Positions 16,378-25,779 of a stretch of 64,000 nucleotides of DNA are shown here, one piece after another. The notes under the pieces were generated by a model, which saw only the letters and a list, made by a program, of their open reading frames with translations, ran no database searches and had not been told where the DNA came from. Position numbers and translations under genes: made by a program. This DNA comes from Bacteroidia bacterium (GTDB lineage Bacteria; Bacteroidota; Bacteroidia; Flavobacteriales; Flavobacteriaceae), in assembly GCA_030427585.1 (NCBI GenBank), contig JAUIBW010000002.1:248001-312000 (forward strand), written 5' to 3'. Positions within the stretch are counted from its first letter, which is position 1. Each line of letters begins with the position of its first letter.

Positions 16378-17268
16378 TTAGTAACTCCACATATCCATTT
16401 CAAAATTTCGGATACTTTCTTTAATTCTTTCACTTTCAAGCAGCTGCATCAAGGCGTTATCAATAATATAATCTTTGATTTCGCGGTCACCTTGAATATT
16501 GTCTTCTTTGTAAATTACCGAATTAAAGCGTCTTGCATTAAGAATATGGTCATACGTAAACGGCATTGATGTATTTTTCCTATTAAATGCCATTGCATTA
16601 TGAAATATTTCTCTTGCATCGGGATACCATATCCAGAATAATGCTACCATATCTGGCTCATCATCATCGATAAAGTTAACATCGGGTGCTACAGGTGCTA
16701 ATCCAAGCAATCTATATCTTAATTCCCCTAGCCTTTTATCAAAATACCAATATCCTCTTATTTTGTATTCTGCTATATCTGCAGAAGTAATATCTCGTCT
16801 GTTAATGTACTGAGGATCTACTTCTTCTCCAGCATTATACTGCTCAAATCCCAAATCTGTCGTATCGATCTTAGACATTGTAGACTGAAGATCTTCAAAA
16901 GTACGTGTCTCTGTAAAATATGAATCTGAATAAATATTCTTGATTTTTCCGTTTTTGATATTTGTTACCAGTACATCATATAAAGAACGACGATTAGCAC
17001 CAATATTAAACGTATCTATAGGATAATATAATGGGAAATTTATTCGCTCATCAAGGTCAATAGTTTCCCAAGTGGTTTTTGCCCATAATACATCACGTTT
17101 ATCTACATATCCGTACTCTAAGGGGCGATCATTGTCATATAAAATCTGTTCTTGAGTTTTCTTTCCTATTTCATCAGGATTATTGGCATTTAAAACATTT
17201 GCCTGTCCAAAAGAAAGAGAAGAAACCAATAGACCAAAAACGGTTAATACAAAATTTCTCAAATTCAT
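16378..17268 (-). CDS. gldN: Gliding motility/type IX secretion protein GldN
   Basis: This 296-residue periplasmic protein is GldN, which forms the ring of the type IX secretion system together with GldK. A signal peptide spans about residues 1-22 (VLTVFGLLVSSLSFGQA). The mature protein shows the family features VLWAKTTWETIDLDERINFP and RRSLYDVL near residues 60-95, and later the GYWYFDKRLGELRYRLLGLA stretch (about 170-190). It is the last gene of gldK-gldL-gldM-gldN, 19 bases after gldM, and is followed by a strong palindromic terminator. No PorN duplication is seen. Confidence 0.95.
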   Translation of the reverse strand: MNLRNFVLTVFGLLVSSLSFGQANVLNANNPDEIGKKTQEQILYDNDRPLEYGYVDKRDVLWAKTTWETIDLDERINFPLYYPIDTFNIGANRRSLYDVLVTNIKNGKIKNIYSDSYFTETRTFEDLQSTMSKIDTTDLGFEQYNAGEEVDPQYINRRDITSADIAEYKIRGYWYFDKRLGELRYRLLGLAPVAPDVNFIDDDEPDMVALFWIWYPDAREIFHNAMAFNRKNTSMPFTYDHILNARRFNSVIYKEDNIQGDREIKDYIIDNALMQLLESERIKESIRNFEMDMWSY

Positions 17269-17287
17269 AACTACGTAAGTTTATTTT

Positions 17288-18835
17288 TTAATTCGTTAAC
17301 TCAATAACTACCGGAGATATTTTCTTCAACTTATATCCAGAACTATTAGCTAACTGTGCTTTTATATCAATAATTTGAACAGAAGAACCTCTTTTTGCTT
17401 TACGTAAAGCTGATTTTGCTTTAGCATTAAGTCTACCTCCAGGAACACTTACTGTAGGTTGTCCTTCTACTTTAAATTTAAATCCTGTTACTTTTAATTT
17501 AATATCAAAGTCAAAATCAGGAAGAATAGCACCTACCGAAGAAATTTCTAAGGCATTTCTTGCCATTTTGATTGCTCCATCTTCTCCACGTACTGTTCCT
17601 ACGGGTCTTGGTATACCTTTAATCCTAAATTTCTTACTGTCGCTAACTGTAGTACCATTTGCTAGTTTACCGCTAACTTTAATATTTACTTCACGTGCTT
17701 TTACAGCAGTAACGTTCATCATATACTTTCCTGCTCCTCCAACTTTTCTTAATCCAGGGGCAGAAGCATTTACAGCTGGCACACCAGGAATAGAAATTGT
17801 CATTGGGTTATTAACTCCTCGATACACCACATTCATCTTATCTGCAGAAATTACCGCAGAATTTGGTCTAGGGATTACCGTATATGAACTCTTAATTGGA
17901 ATGGTTACCGTAGAATCTCCTTCTTTAAATTGAAGTTCTCCAGCCACATCTCTTTCTCCAACATTTCCTGCTGGAAAATCTAACATGATTTGTCCATTTG
18001 TAACTTTTGTTTGCTCTTTACCATTAACCATTACTTTGGTTGGCTTAAGTGTAGCATCAAAACGTCCAAGAACGATTCTACCTTTAAAACTCTCTCCACT
18101 AAAGAATGCAGTTTTATCTGCAACTACAATTGCTTCATAGTTACTAAAAGAAAGTTCGGATGCTTGTTGTCCTGCTAATAAAGCAGAAAGCACTTTACTT
18201 TCTGTTGTTTTAACATCGGCTTGCATTTGAGTAAGCTTTGTTAAAGAAGCAACCAAAGGAAATCCTTCAAAGTTATAGTTTAACCATTTCTTAGTCACTC
18301 CAGATCTGTCTTTTACGTCATCTGTAGAAAAAGTTTTAACTACATCATCAGCAACTGAAGCATCTACTTCCTTTACTTCTTTGATCGCAGCAGACACACC
18401 ATCTCTATATTTTGTGATTTTATCCAAAAATTCCTGAGCCCCGGCAGTAACCTTACCGCCTTCAAAAAACTTTTGATCTAATTTATCTGGTCTATCCATA
18501 GTTTCATAATCTGTAGGATCCTCTCTGTCCTCAACCAATTCAGCTTTAAGCTGATCTAGATACGAGTTAAATTCATTAGATAGAGCACTAATCTGATCTG
18601 CTTTTTCCTTTAATGGCGTATATTTTTCTGGCTGTTCTGAAACCTTTTCTGCCAGACCTGCCATAAATCCAGTATTTCGTTGAGTAGCCAATTCATTTGA
18701 TTCTGTCAATTTTTCCGACATCAAACCAAATGCAGTTAATACTTCTTTTGACATATTTAATGCCATCATCGCGATGAAAACCAAGTACATTAGGTTAATC
18801 ATCTTCTGCCTTGGGGATAATTTTCCTCCTGCCAT
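17288..18835 (-). CDS. gldM: Gliding motility/type IX secretion protein GldM
   Basis: This 515-residue inner-membrane protein is GldM, the periplasmic shaft of the proton-driven gliding/type IX secretion motor. The N-terminus MAGGKLSPRQKMINLMYLVF leads into a single transmembrane helix (about 12-35, LVFIAMMALNM). The long periplasmic part begins with helices and then several Ig-like beta domains (about 225-515), as in the known GldM architecture. It follows gldL by 49 bases and precedes gldN by 19. Length and N-terminus match typical family members. Confidence 0.95.
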   Translation of the reverse strand: MAGGKLSPRQKMINLMYLVFIAMMALNMSKEVLTAFGLMSEKLTESNELATQRNTGFMAGLAEKVSEQPEKYTPLKEKADQISALSNEFNSYLDQLKAELVEDREDPTDYETMDRPDKLDQKFFEGGKVTAGAQEFLDKITKYRDGVSAAIKEVKEVDASVADDVVKTFSTDDVKDRSGVTKKWLNYNFEGFPLVASLTKLTQMQADVKTTESKVLSALLAGQQASELSFSNYEAIVVADKTAFFSGESFKGRIVLGRFDATLKPTKVMVNGKEQTKVTNGQIMLDFPAGNVGERDVAGELQFKEGDSTVTIPIKSSYTVIPRPNSAVISADKMNVVYRGVNNPMTISIPGVPAVNASAPGLRKVGGAGKYMMNVTAVKAREVNIKVSGKLANGTTVSDSKKFRIKGIPRPVGTVRGEDGAIKMARNALEISSVGAILPDFDFDIKLKVTGFKFKVEGQPTVSVPGGRLNAKAKSALRKAKRGSSVQIIDIKAQLANSSGYKLKKISPVVIELTN

Positions 18836-18884
18836 ATTCTTTTTAAGTTTTGGTAGTTATTATAAAATATTTAATTAAAAAATG

Positions 18885-19511
18885 TTAACTCCTGTTCATT
18901 GCAGTTAACATACCACCATATACTCCATTAAGCGAAGAAAGGTTACTAGCAAGGCTTTCCATTTGATCTTGAAGTTTAGTTGCGTTTTCAGCAATAGCCT
19001 GGTTAGCTTCAGCCTGACGTGCAGAAGATTCTAACTGAACTTTGTATAAGCTATTTAAAGACTCAAGATGCGCTGCTGCACTTGCCATCTCTTCACTATA
19101 TTTTTTAGTTCCTGCAATAGCATCTGTCGTAGGCCCAAGGTTTCTCGCTGCTCCCTCAAAGTTACGAATACTATCACCAAGACTACTCATAAGACTAGTA
19201 TCAAGTCTAGCTTCTTTAAGCATATCGTCTAATTTTTGAGACAATAATCCTTCTGGAGTTTCTTTCTCCTTTTTGTCTTTTTTGTTTCCTCCTGCTAATT
19301 CAGGGTACACCAGAGACCAATCTAAATCGTTATCTACTGGTTCGAATGCAGAAACAGTAAATACTAATGCTTCTGTGATCAAACCAACAATAAGCATTTC
19401 ATTACCAAATGGCCAGTGCATAATTTTAAAAAGTGCACCTAATATTACAACGGCTGCTCCCAGACCGTAGACCATGTTCATTAATTTCTTGCTTGCTTTT
19501 GAATTTGCCAT
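18885..19511 (-). CDS. gldL: Gliding motility/type IX secretion protein GldL
   Basis: This 208-residue protein is GldL, the inner-membrane motor partner of GldM. Two transmembrane helices lie near residues 12-30 (MVYGLGAAVVILGALFKIMH) and 38-57, with the conserved HWPFGNEML turn between them; a Glu in helix 2 (ITEALVF) is the family's proposed proton-path residue. The C-terminal half is a cytoplasmic helical region rich in Ala, Ser and Gln. It sits between gldK and gldM in the operon. Confidence 0.95.
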   Translation of the reverse strand: MANSKASKKLMNMVYGLGAAVVILGALFKIMHWPFGNEMLIVGLITEALVFTVSAFEPVDNDLDWSLVYPELAGGNKKDKKEKETPEGLLSQKLDDMLKEARLDTSLMSSLGDSIRNFEGAARNLGPTTDAIAGTKKYSEEMASAAAHLESLNSLYKVQLESSARQAEANQAIAENATKLQDQMESLASNLSSLNGVYGGMLTAMNRS

Positions 19512-19590
19512 AATAAATTTGTTTTGTTTTTTTTTAAATCTTAAGTTTTAAAAAAGGGTTAGTAATTAAGTTGATAGAAAATTTTGGGAC

Positions 19591-20964
19591 TTAGTTTTGA
19601 TTTTGAGTATTAGCTTCTCCAGTCGATTCAGTACCCATATAGTCCTGAACTGTTCTAAATCCGATAAAACTCCTCGCAGAATCTGCGTATTCATAATCTC
19701 TGGTACTTACCTGTAGGAAGTAAGCAACATCTTTCCAGGATCCTCCACGTACAACTTTACGTTTGTTTTCATCATCATTGACATTTGGGTTCATTGATGA
19801 CACATACTCGTAAGCTGCGGGATCATAAGACGACTGTACCCACTCAGAAACATTACCGGCCATGTTATACAGGTTATAATCATTAGGGTCGAATGTTTTG
19901 GCTTCTACAGTATATAAAAAGTTATCTGCTGCGTAGTTTCCTCTAAGAGGTTTAAAGTTTGCTAAGAAGCAACCTCTATCATTTAACGCATATGGGCCTC
20001 CCCATGGATACGTAGCTGACTCAAGGCCTCCTCTAGCGGCATACTCCCATTCCGCCTCTGTAGGCAGTCTGAAATAATTCACGAATTCTTTACCTTTTTT
20101 CTTTTGGTAGGTATTTTTCTCGATAGTTCTCCAACGACAGAAGGCTCTGGCTTGTTCCCAAGAAACACCTACTACCGGGTAGTCATCATATGCACTATGC
20201 CAAAAATAGTCGTTATGCATAGGCTCATTATATGAGTAGTTAAAATCTTTGATCCAAACTGTAGTATCTGGATATACTTTTATAACTTCTTCTTTTACAA
20301 AATCTTTTCTTCCTCCTTTTCTAGCACGTGCAGCTGCCTGAATATCCATCCATGTAAATCTGAATTCAAATTTACTCACATCTAAAGTACGTCTGCCATT
20401 ATACGATTCTTCTAGAGGAATATACATAGTATCCATAACTTCGGCATAAAATTCATCGGGATAATCATCTATATCCCATTCGATATCTACGTCTTTATTA
20501 AGTTTTCTACCTTCGTAACCAGTTTCTCCTGTACCACTATAGTTATCGTACATATATTTTTCATAGACAGACATGTTTTCGGTATCAGCATCTAGAAATG
20601 CATATTCTCCAATACCGTCATCACCTGGGGTTTTACCCAACTCATCAGCCATTATTGCAAGCCTCATTCTAACAACGGAATCGCGAACCCAATTTACAAA
20701 CTGTCTATACTCACTATTAGTCACCTCAGTTTCATCCATATAAAAAGAACGAACTGTAACCATTCTTGTAGGGGCGTTTGCAAGTGCTGCTTTATCATCA
20801 TCCGACTTACCCATAATAAATGAACCTCCGGGGATGAGGGCCATACCATATGGTTTTTGCGGGTGCCATTTTTTCCCTTGTGCTCCTACCAGTTCTCCTC
20901 GGCTTCCACCACCACAACTGTAGAGCATTGCTAAAATAGCAAAGAGTGATACAAATTTCTTCAT
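19591..20964 (-). CDS. gldK: Gliding motility/type IX secretion lipoprotein GldK
   Basis: This 457-residue outer-membrane lipoprotein is GldK, partner of GldN in the type IX secretion ring. The lipobox LYSC places the lipidated Cys at residue 17. A formylglycine-generating-enzyme/sulfatase-modifying-factor fold follows, with GMALIPGGSFIMGKSDDD (about 40-57), FYMDETEVTNSEYRQFVNW, FRLPTEAEWEYAARGG and the closing VVRGGSWKD and FIGFRTV. The catalytic Cys pair of true FGE enzymes is not evident, as expected for GldK. It is the first gene of the operon and has its own promoter (21003-21033). Confidence 0.95.
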   Translation of the reverse strand: MKKFVSLFAILAMLYSCGGGSRGELVGAQGKKWHPQKPYGMALIPGGSFIMGKSDDDKAALANAPTRMVTVRSFYMDETEVTNSEYRQFVNWVRDSVVRMRLAIMADELGKTPGDDGIGEYAFLDADTENMSVYEKYMYDNYSGTGETGYEGRKLNKDVDIEWDIDDYPDEFYAEVMDTMYIPLEESYNGRRTLDVSKFEFRFTWMDIQAAARARKGGRKDFVKEEVIKVYPDTTVWIKDFNYSYNEPMHNDYFWHSAYDDYPVVGVSWEQARAFCRWRTIEKNTYQKKKGKEFVNYFRLPTEAEWEYAARGGLESATYPWGGPYALNDRGCFLANFKPLRGNYAADNFLYTVEAKTFDPNDYNLYNMAGNVSEWVQSSYDPAAYEYVSSMNPNVNDDENKRKVVRGGSWKDVAYFLQVSTRDYEYADSARSFIGFRTVQDYMGTESTGEANTQNQN

Positions 20965-21002
20965 AACGTGTTTTAGGTTAAGATCTTCTAGATTTAAGGA
21001 CG

Positions 21003-21033
21003 TAAACCTATTTATTTATTTCCAGAAAAACAA
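21003..21033 (-). promoter_or_regulatory. Promoter of the gldKLMN operon
   Basis: On the minus strand TTG (21031-21033), 20 bases, then TAGGTTTA (21003-21010) is one base from the TAnnTTTG consensus. The gldK start lies about 40 bases downstream. Confidence 0.6.
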
Positions 21034-21074
21034 TTTTTTTCTAAAAAAAACCTTAAATCGACCTAATAAAAATG

Positions 21075-22238
21075 TTAAACTTCGTTTTTTTGTTTTGCCT
21101 TATACCATCTTTCAGGTATTTCTTGATTACAAGCACGCTCATAATCGTTGTATGTGCAAGGTAATAACGTATGTCTTTTCAATTTATTATTACCAGATGA
21201 AATAAATGGTATTTCTATCCACCATCTTCCTGTCATAATACTTTTATAAAAAGATAAAATCTCGCCTTCTACCGGCACATTATAATGCAGTGTACTTTTT
21301 AAATTTTTAATATCAATTTCGTTAGATCTGTAATTAATTCCTTCTACAAAATACCATATCATCTGAGCAATCAACAAAGAAGCTGTTTCTTCGTTTTTAA
21401 AGTTTTTAAATTCATAAATTCCAAAACTTTTAACCTTATCACTTATCCCTGCATATCTCGAAATCGCACAAATTTCGCGACCATCAAAACCATTAGGAGA
21501 AGCAGCATACCCGCTTAAACTTGTAGAATTAATAACCCCTAAATCTACAGAAACAATATCGGCATCTCGCATAATTGGTTCTACAACAGTTACATCTGAA
21601 ATAACCTCTCCCAAACGATAAGCATCAAAATATAATTTTTCTATCAGATCTATTTCTTCTTGAGTATTAAAATAAGTTTGATACCCTATATTACTATAGT
21701 TAAACAAATTATACGGTTGTTCTACAATAATTTTACCTACAAACGAAGTATTCGTGATGGGCTTAGAAGAGTTTCCTAAATCAAATTTACTATCTACATT
21801 AACCAAATTTACCATTCGTTCTAAAATATCGAATGATCTATATTGTGCATAGGCTAAATCTTGACTCCCCCCTATAATGATAGGGATAATATTTTTTACC
21901 AATAATGCAGATAACACTTCCTGCACCAAATAGTACGTGTCACTAACTTCGTTACCAGGAGTGATATCCCCCAGATCTACCATATTAGTACTCCAGTTTC
22001 CGGGATAAAGCTCATACAACGATTTACGAATAGTATCAAAATTTAAGTTTTCGCCCAAATAATTAATATCATTCCTATTTTCCCGAACACCGAGAATAGC
22101 AACATCTATTTTTTCCAGGTCAGGTACTCCACTAGCTGTTGTATGAATTTTAATTTGATTTCCTAATGCATGCTCAGAAAGTAAATTAGTATGAGCAGTA
22201 ACTAAATCACTAACTGGTATAAGAAATTCGAAAGACAT
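21075..22238 (-). CDS. Arginase/formimidoylglutamase-fold protein, metal ligands missing
   Basis: This 387-residue protein has the ureohydrolase fold seen in arginase, agmatinase and formimidoylglutamase (HutG), and homologues next to gldK are often annotated as formimidoylglutamase. However, the manganese-binding motifs are degenerate. The usual GGDHS reads GGSQDLAYA (about residue 118), the usual DAHxD reads NVDSKFDLG (about 145-153) and the usual SxDxDxxDP reads SVDLGVIN (about 230). The key His and several Asp ligands are therefore replaced. Hydrolase activity is doubtful; a structural or binding role is more likely. It lies between topA and the gldK operon in the same orientation, 8 bases after topA. 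Confidence 0.75.
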   Translation of the reverse strand: MSFEFLIPVSDLVTAHTNLLSEHALGNQIKIHTTASGVPDLEKIDVAILGVRENRNDINYLGENLNFDTIRKSLYELYPGNWSTNMVDLGDITPGNEVSDTYYLVQEVLSALLVKNIIPIIIGGSQDLAYAQYRSFDILERMVNLVNVDSKFDLGNSSKPITNTSFVGKIIVEQPYNLFNYSNIGYQTYFNTQEEIDLIEKLYFDAYRLGEVISDVTVVEPIMRDADIVSVDLGVINSTSLSGYAASPNGFDGREICAISRYAGISDKVKSFGIYEFKNFKNEETASLLIAQMIWYFVEGINYRSNEIDIKNLKSTLHYNVPVEGEILSFYKSIMTGRWWIEIPFISSGNNKLKRHTLLPCTYNDYERACNQEIPERWYKAKQKNEV

Positions 22239-22246
22239 ATATTGGT

Positions 22247-24748
22247 TTATTTCTTTTTAGTGGTCTTTTTTGTAGTTTTCTTTTTTGCTGCTGTTTTTTT
22301 CTTGGGAGCATTTTTCTCTATGAGATCTTTTACTTTATCCAAAGTTAACTTTGAAGCATCAACGGTCTTGGGCAGTTCAATTTTAACTTTACCTTTTATA
22401 ATATTACTACGCCCCCATCTGGCTTTTTCTACTCGAATCCCTTCTTCTTCCCAATTATGAATAACCTTATCAATTTCTTTCTGCTTCTTCTCTTCTATAA
22501 GTGTTACGATATCATCATCAGACAGATTATCAAAATCATACTTCTTATTTACATTGATAAACATTCCGTTCCACTTAATAAAGGGGCCAAATCGGCCTTT
22601 TCCTTTTTGAACAGGAAGGTTTTCATATACATATATAGGAGCATCAGCTTTTTCTTTAGCATCGATTAACTCAACAGCTCTATCTAAAGAAGTGCTTAAT
22701 GGGTCTTCTCCTTTTTCTAAGGAAACAAATTTTTCACCAAAACGCACATAGGGCCCAAAACGACCATTATTTACCACAATAGTTTCTCCTTTATATACAC
22801 CAAGTTCTTTTGGCAACTGAAACAAATCCATTGCTTCTTCATAGGTAATACCACTTAATGTTTGTCCGGGAGGCAAACTAGCAAATTTTGGCTTATCCTC
22901 ATCATCGGCAGTACCTATCTGAACCATTGGCCCAAATTTACCTAATCGTACACTTACTACTTTACCTGTAGCCGGATCTTCTCCCAAAATACGCTCCCCC
23001 ACTTCTCGTTCTGCATTCTGTGATACATCTTCTACTTTTGGATGAAACTCTTGATAAAATTCTTTCATAACATGAGTCCAATCTTCTTGTCCTTCTGCTA
23101 TTTCATCAAAATCTTGCTCTACTTTTGCAGTAAAATTATAATCAAGAATTGAAGCAAAATGATTTACCAAAAAATCATTTACAACCATCCCTACATCGGT
23201 TGGAATTAACTTCCCCTTGTCACTACCTACTTTCTCAGATAATTTTTTCTCACGTATAGCATCTTCAGAAAGAATCATTTGTATATACTTGCGCTCTTCT
23301 CCTTCTTTAGATCCTTTTTCTACGTAGTTTCTATTTTGAATTGTAGAAATCGTAGGAGCATATGTTGATGGTCTTCCAATCCCCAGTTCTTCTAATTTTT
23401 TAACTAATGAAGCTTCTGTATATCGTCCTGGTGCTCTTGTAAACCTTTCTGTTGCAGAAATGTAATTATTAAACAAGCTCTCTTGTACTTTCATTGCAGG
23501 AAGGATTCCTTCTTGCTCTTCATCCTCATCATCATTACCTTCTAAGTACACTTTTAAAAAGCCTTCAAACTTTATCACCTCTCCATTGGCAGTAAATTGC
23601 TCTTTATGTGTGTTGGCATCAATCTTTACATTAGTTCTTTCTAACCTGGCATCACTCATTTGCGAAGCAATAGCTCGTTTCCAAATCAATTCGTATAAAC
23701 GTTGCTGATCATAATCAACATTTACGCTATGCCTTGAAAAATCTGTAGGACGTATTGCTTCGTGAGCTTCCTGTGCTCCTTTAGATTTTCCTTTATATTG
23801 CCTTGGATTGCTATACTCACTACCATAGGCCGAATCAATCTCTGCCTTTGCTCCATTTTGAGCCTCTGTAGATAGATTGACACTATCTGTTCTCATATAA
23901 GTAATCAAACCTGCTTCATATAACCGTTGTGCCATTGTCATTGTTTTACTCACAGAGAAATACAATTTTCTCGAAGCTTCTTGCTGCAAGGTTGATGTCG
24001 TAAATGGTGGAGCTGGTGATTTCTTAGCTGGTTTTGTAGAAAGATCTGCTACTTTAAATGATGCTCCGAGGTTTTTCTTTAAAAACGTTTCAGCTTTTTC
24101 TTTGGTTTTAAAATTTTTCGGAAGCTTGGCTTTAAAAGATTTACCGGCTTGATTACAAAACTCTGCATCAATTCTATATGAAGCTTCTGGCTTAAAATCT
24201 AAAATATCACGTTCTCGCTCTACTATCAATCGTACTGAAACCGACTGCACTCTTCCTGCAGACAACCCTCCTTTTACTTTTCTCCACAACACGGGAGACA
24301 GCTCATATCCTACCAAACGATCTAAAACACGTCTGGCCTGTTGCGCATTTACAAGGTTGTAATCTATAGAACGAGGATTCTCTATTGCTTTAAGAATAGC
24401 ATTTTTAGTGATCTCATGAAAAACAATACGACGTGTTCTTTCTTTATCTAATTTAAGAGTTTCTGCAAGGTGCCATGCAATGGCCTCCCCTTCTCGATCC
24501 TCATCACTTGCCAACCATACCATATCAGCATTCTTAGAAAGATCTTTTAGCTTTTTTACGACATCTTTCTTATCCTTGGAAACAATATATTTGGGTTTAA
24601 AATCACCATCTACATCAACTCCTAATTCTTTGGAAGGTAAATCTGCAATATGTCCAAAACTGGACGCTACCGTATATTCTTTTCCAAGAAACTTTTCTAT
24701 CGTTTTGGCCTTAGCAGGCGACTCCACAATCACTAAATTCTTAGCCAT
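22247..24748 (-). CDS. topA: DNA topoisomerase I
   Basis: This 833-residue type IA topoisomerase relaxes negative supercoils. The N-terminal TOPRIM domain starts MAKNLVIVESPAKAKTIEKF and contains the acidic DEDREGEAIAWHL motif (about 80-92). The active-site Tyr lies in GLITYMRTDSVNLS (about residue 290). C-terminal topoisomerase repeats (LGKFGPMVQIG, GRFGPYVRFG, GRFGPFIKWNG, ARWGRSNIIKG) replace the zinc fingers of the E. coli enzyme. The protein ends in a Lys-rich tail (KKKTAAKKKTTKKTTKKK) that should bind DNA. The downstream ureohydrolase-like gene starts within 8 bases, so the two probably share a transcript. Confidence 0.97.
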   Translation of the reverse strand: MAKNLVIVESPAKAKTIEKFLGKEYTVASSFGHIADLPSKELGVDVDGDFKPKYIVSKDKKDVVKKLKDLSKNADMVWLASDEDREGEAIAWHLAETLKLDKERTRRIVFHEITKNAILKAIENPRSIDYNLVNAQQARRVLDRLVGYELSPVLWRKVKGGLSAGRVQSVSVRLIVERERDILDFKPEASYRIDAEFCNQAGKSFKAKLPKNFKTKEKAETFLKKNLGASFKVADLSTKPAKKSPAPPFTTSTLQQEASRKLYFSVSKTMTMAQRLYEAGLITYMRTDSVNLSTEAQNGAKAEIDSAYGSEYSNPRQYKGKSKGAQEAHEAIRPTDFSRHSVNVDYDQQRLYELIWKRAIASQMSDARLERTNVKIDANTHKEQFTANGEVIKFEGFLKVYLEGNDDEDEEQEGILPAMKVQESLFNNYISATERFTRAPGRYTEASLVKKLEELGIGRPSTYAPTISTIQNRNYVEKGSKEGEERKYIQMILSEDAIREKKLSEKVGSDKGKLIPTDVGMVVNDFLVNHFASILDYNFTAKVEQDFDEIAEGQEDWTHVMKEFYQEFHPKVEDVSQNAEREVGERILGEDPATGKVVSVRLGKFGPMVQIGTADDEDKPKFASLPPGQTLSGITYEEAMDLFQLPKELGVYKGETIVVNNGRFGPYVRFGEKFVSLEKGEDPLSTSLDRAVELIDAKEKADAPIYVYENLPVQKGKGRFGPFIKWNGMFINVNKKYDFDNLSDDDIVTLIEEKKQKEIDKVIHNWEEEGIRVEKARWGRSNIIKGKVKIELPKTVDASKLTLDKVKDLIEKNAPKKKTAAKKKTTKKTTKKK

Positions 24749-24826
24749 AGTCCTTTAATTTCTGACGACAAAAGTATATCAATTTTTTGATATCAAGATT
24801 CTTTATCAAAAAAATTAGTTCAAAAA

Positions 24827-24848
24827 AAACCTGCTGATCAGCAGGTTT
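24827..24848 (-). terminator. Terminator of the 262-residue membrane protein gene
   Basis: AAACCTGCTGA with its reverse complement forms a perfect 22-base palindrome, 10 bases past the stop at 24858. On the minus strand it is followed by a run of eight T. It separates this gene from topA. Confidence 0.8.
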
Positions 24849-24857
24849 CTTATTTTT

Positions 24858-25646
24858 TTATTTTACAAATAATGCTTCTTTGTTTTCAAATTCATCATCT
24901 TCAAAACCCAATGCATTCTTATATATAAAATAGATTGGCATATAGACAAAAGAGGCTGTAAAAAATACCCCCACAAAACACAATATCATCCCTATTAATT
25001 GAGATAAAATGGATGCCACCAGTATTAAACCAAAACAAACTCCCCAAACTTTATTCCCCAATTTAAAACTAGCTTTTATAAGATCTGAAGCACTATAATC
25101 TGGATTAAAAGCAAATATAGCACCTAACAGCTGCAGCGGAACCATTACATAAAGAATCGGAAGGTAACACAATAGTAATGCTAAAATTACTATCCCAAAT
25201 ATCGCTATCGCCAGTGTAAACACTTTTCCTAAATATTTCCCCTTAAGAAACATAAAATACGAAGATGTCTCTGGCAAACCTAAATCTACCTGTTTACAAA
25301 CTCTATAAAAATGTGCGGTAATCCCAAATTGAAGTGCAGAAGCAATCATACTCATTATCAAAATCAGTATAATAAACAAAATCAATAGACCTACTGATAA
25401 TTCTTCACTAGGGTGCCCATAGTCACCGTAACTTTCATAACTATTTTCGAATCCTGATATGCCTGCAAGAGCAATAATAGGAATATACATCACAAAAAAT
25501 AAGGGAAACATAACTAACATAGAAATAAGCAAGTGTACAAAACCCTGAAGCCACACTTTTTTAAAAAGCTCAATACTTTTGTTAAAAATATCACCAAAAT
25601 CAATGGGCTTACTATTTTCTATTTTCTTAAAAAGTGTATTCATCAT
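24858..25646 (-). CDS. Multi-spanning membrane protein
   Basis: This 262-residue protein has a short cytoplasmic N-terminus (KPIDFGDIFNKSIELFKKVW) and about five to six transmembrane helices (near 35-60, 88-110, 140-170, 172-190 and 205-240). The FNKSIELFKKVWLQG start resembles membrane proteins with a glycerophosphodiester-phosphodiesterase-type membrane domain or DUF4013-like families, but I cannot assign one firmly. It stands alone between topA and miaB, with its own terminator, and is transcribed away from miaB. The start could be either of two adjacent Met codons. Function unknown. Confidence 0.7.
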   Translation of the reverse strand: MMNTLFKKIENSKPIDFGDIFNKSIELFKKVWLQGFVHLLISMLVMFPLFFVMYIPIIALAGISGFENSYESYGDYGHPSEELSVGLLILFIILILIMSMIASALQFGITAHFYRVCKQVDLGLPETSSYFMFLKGKYLGKVFTLAIAIFGIVILALLLCYLPILYVMVPLQLLGAIFAFNPDYSASDLIKASFKLGNKVWGVCFGLILVASILSQLIGMILCFVGVFFTASFVYMPIYFIYKNALGFEDDEFENKEALFVK

Positions 25647-25712
25647 TATACCTATATTTATTGGTTGAAAGTCATCAAATATAGATTTTTTAGAAAATAA
25701 ACCCCTGCCACT

Positions 25713-25743
25713 TTGTCATAAATCGTATTAAAAAGTATCTTTG
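25713..25743 (+). promoter_or_regulatory. Promoter of miaB
   Basis: TTG (25713-25715), 20 bases, then TATCTTTG (25736-25743) is a full flavobacterial consensus match, 36 bases before the miaB start at 25780. Confidence 0.75.
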
Positions 25744-25779
25744 CATACTATTTGACCCCAATCGGTAAGGAATTATTTT

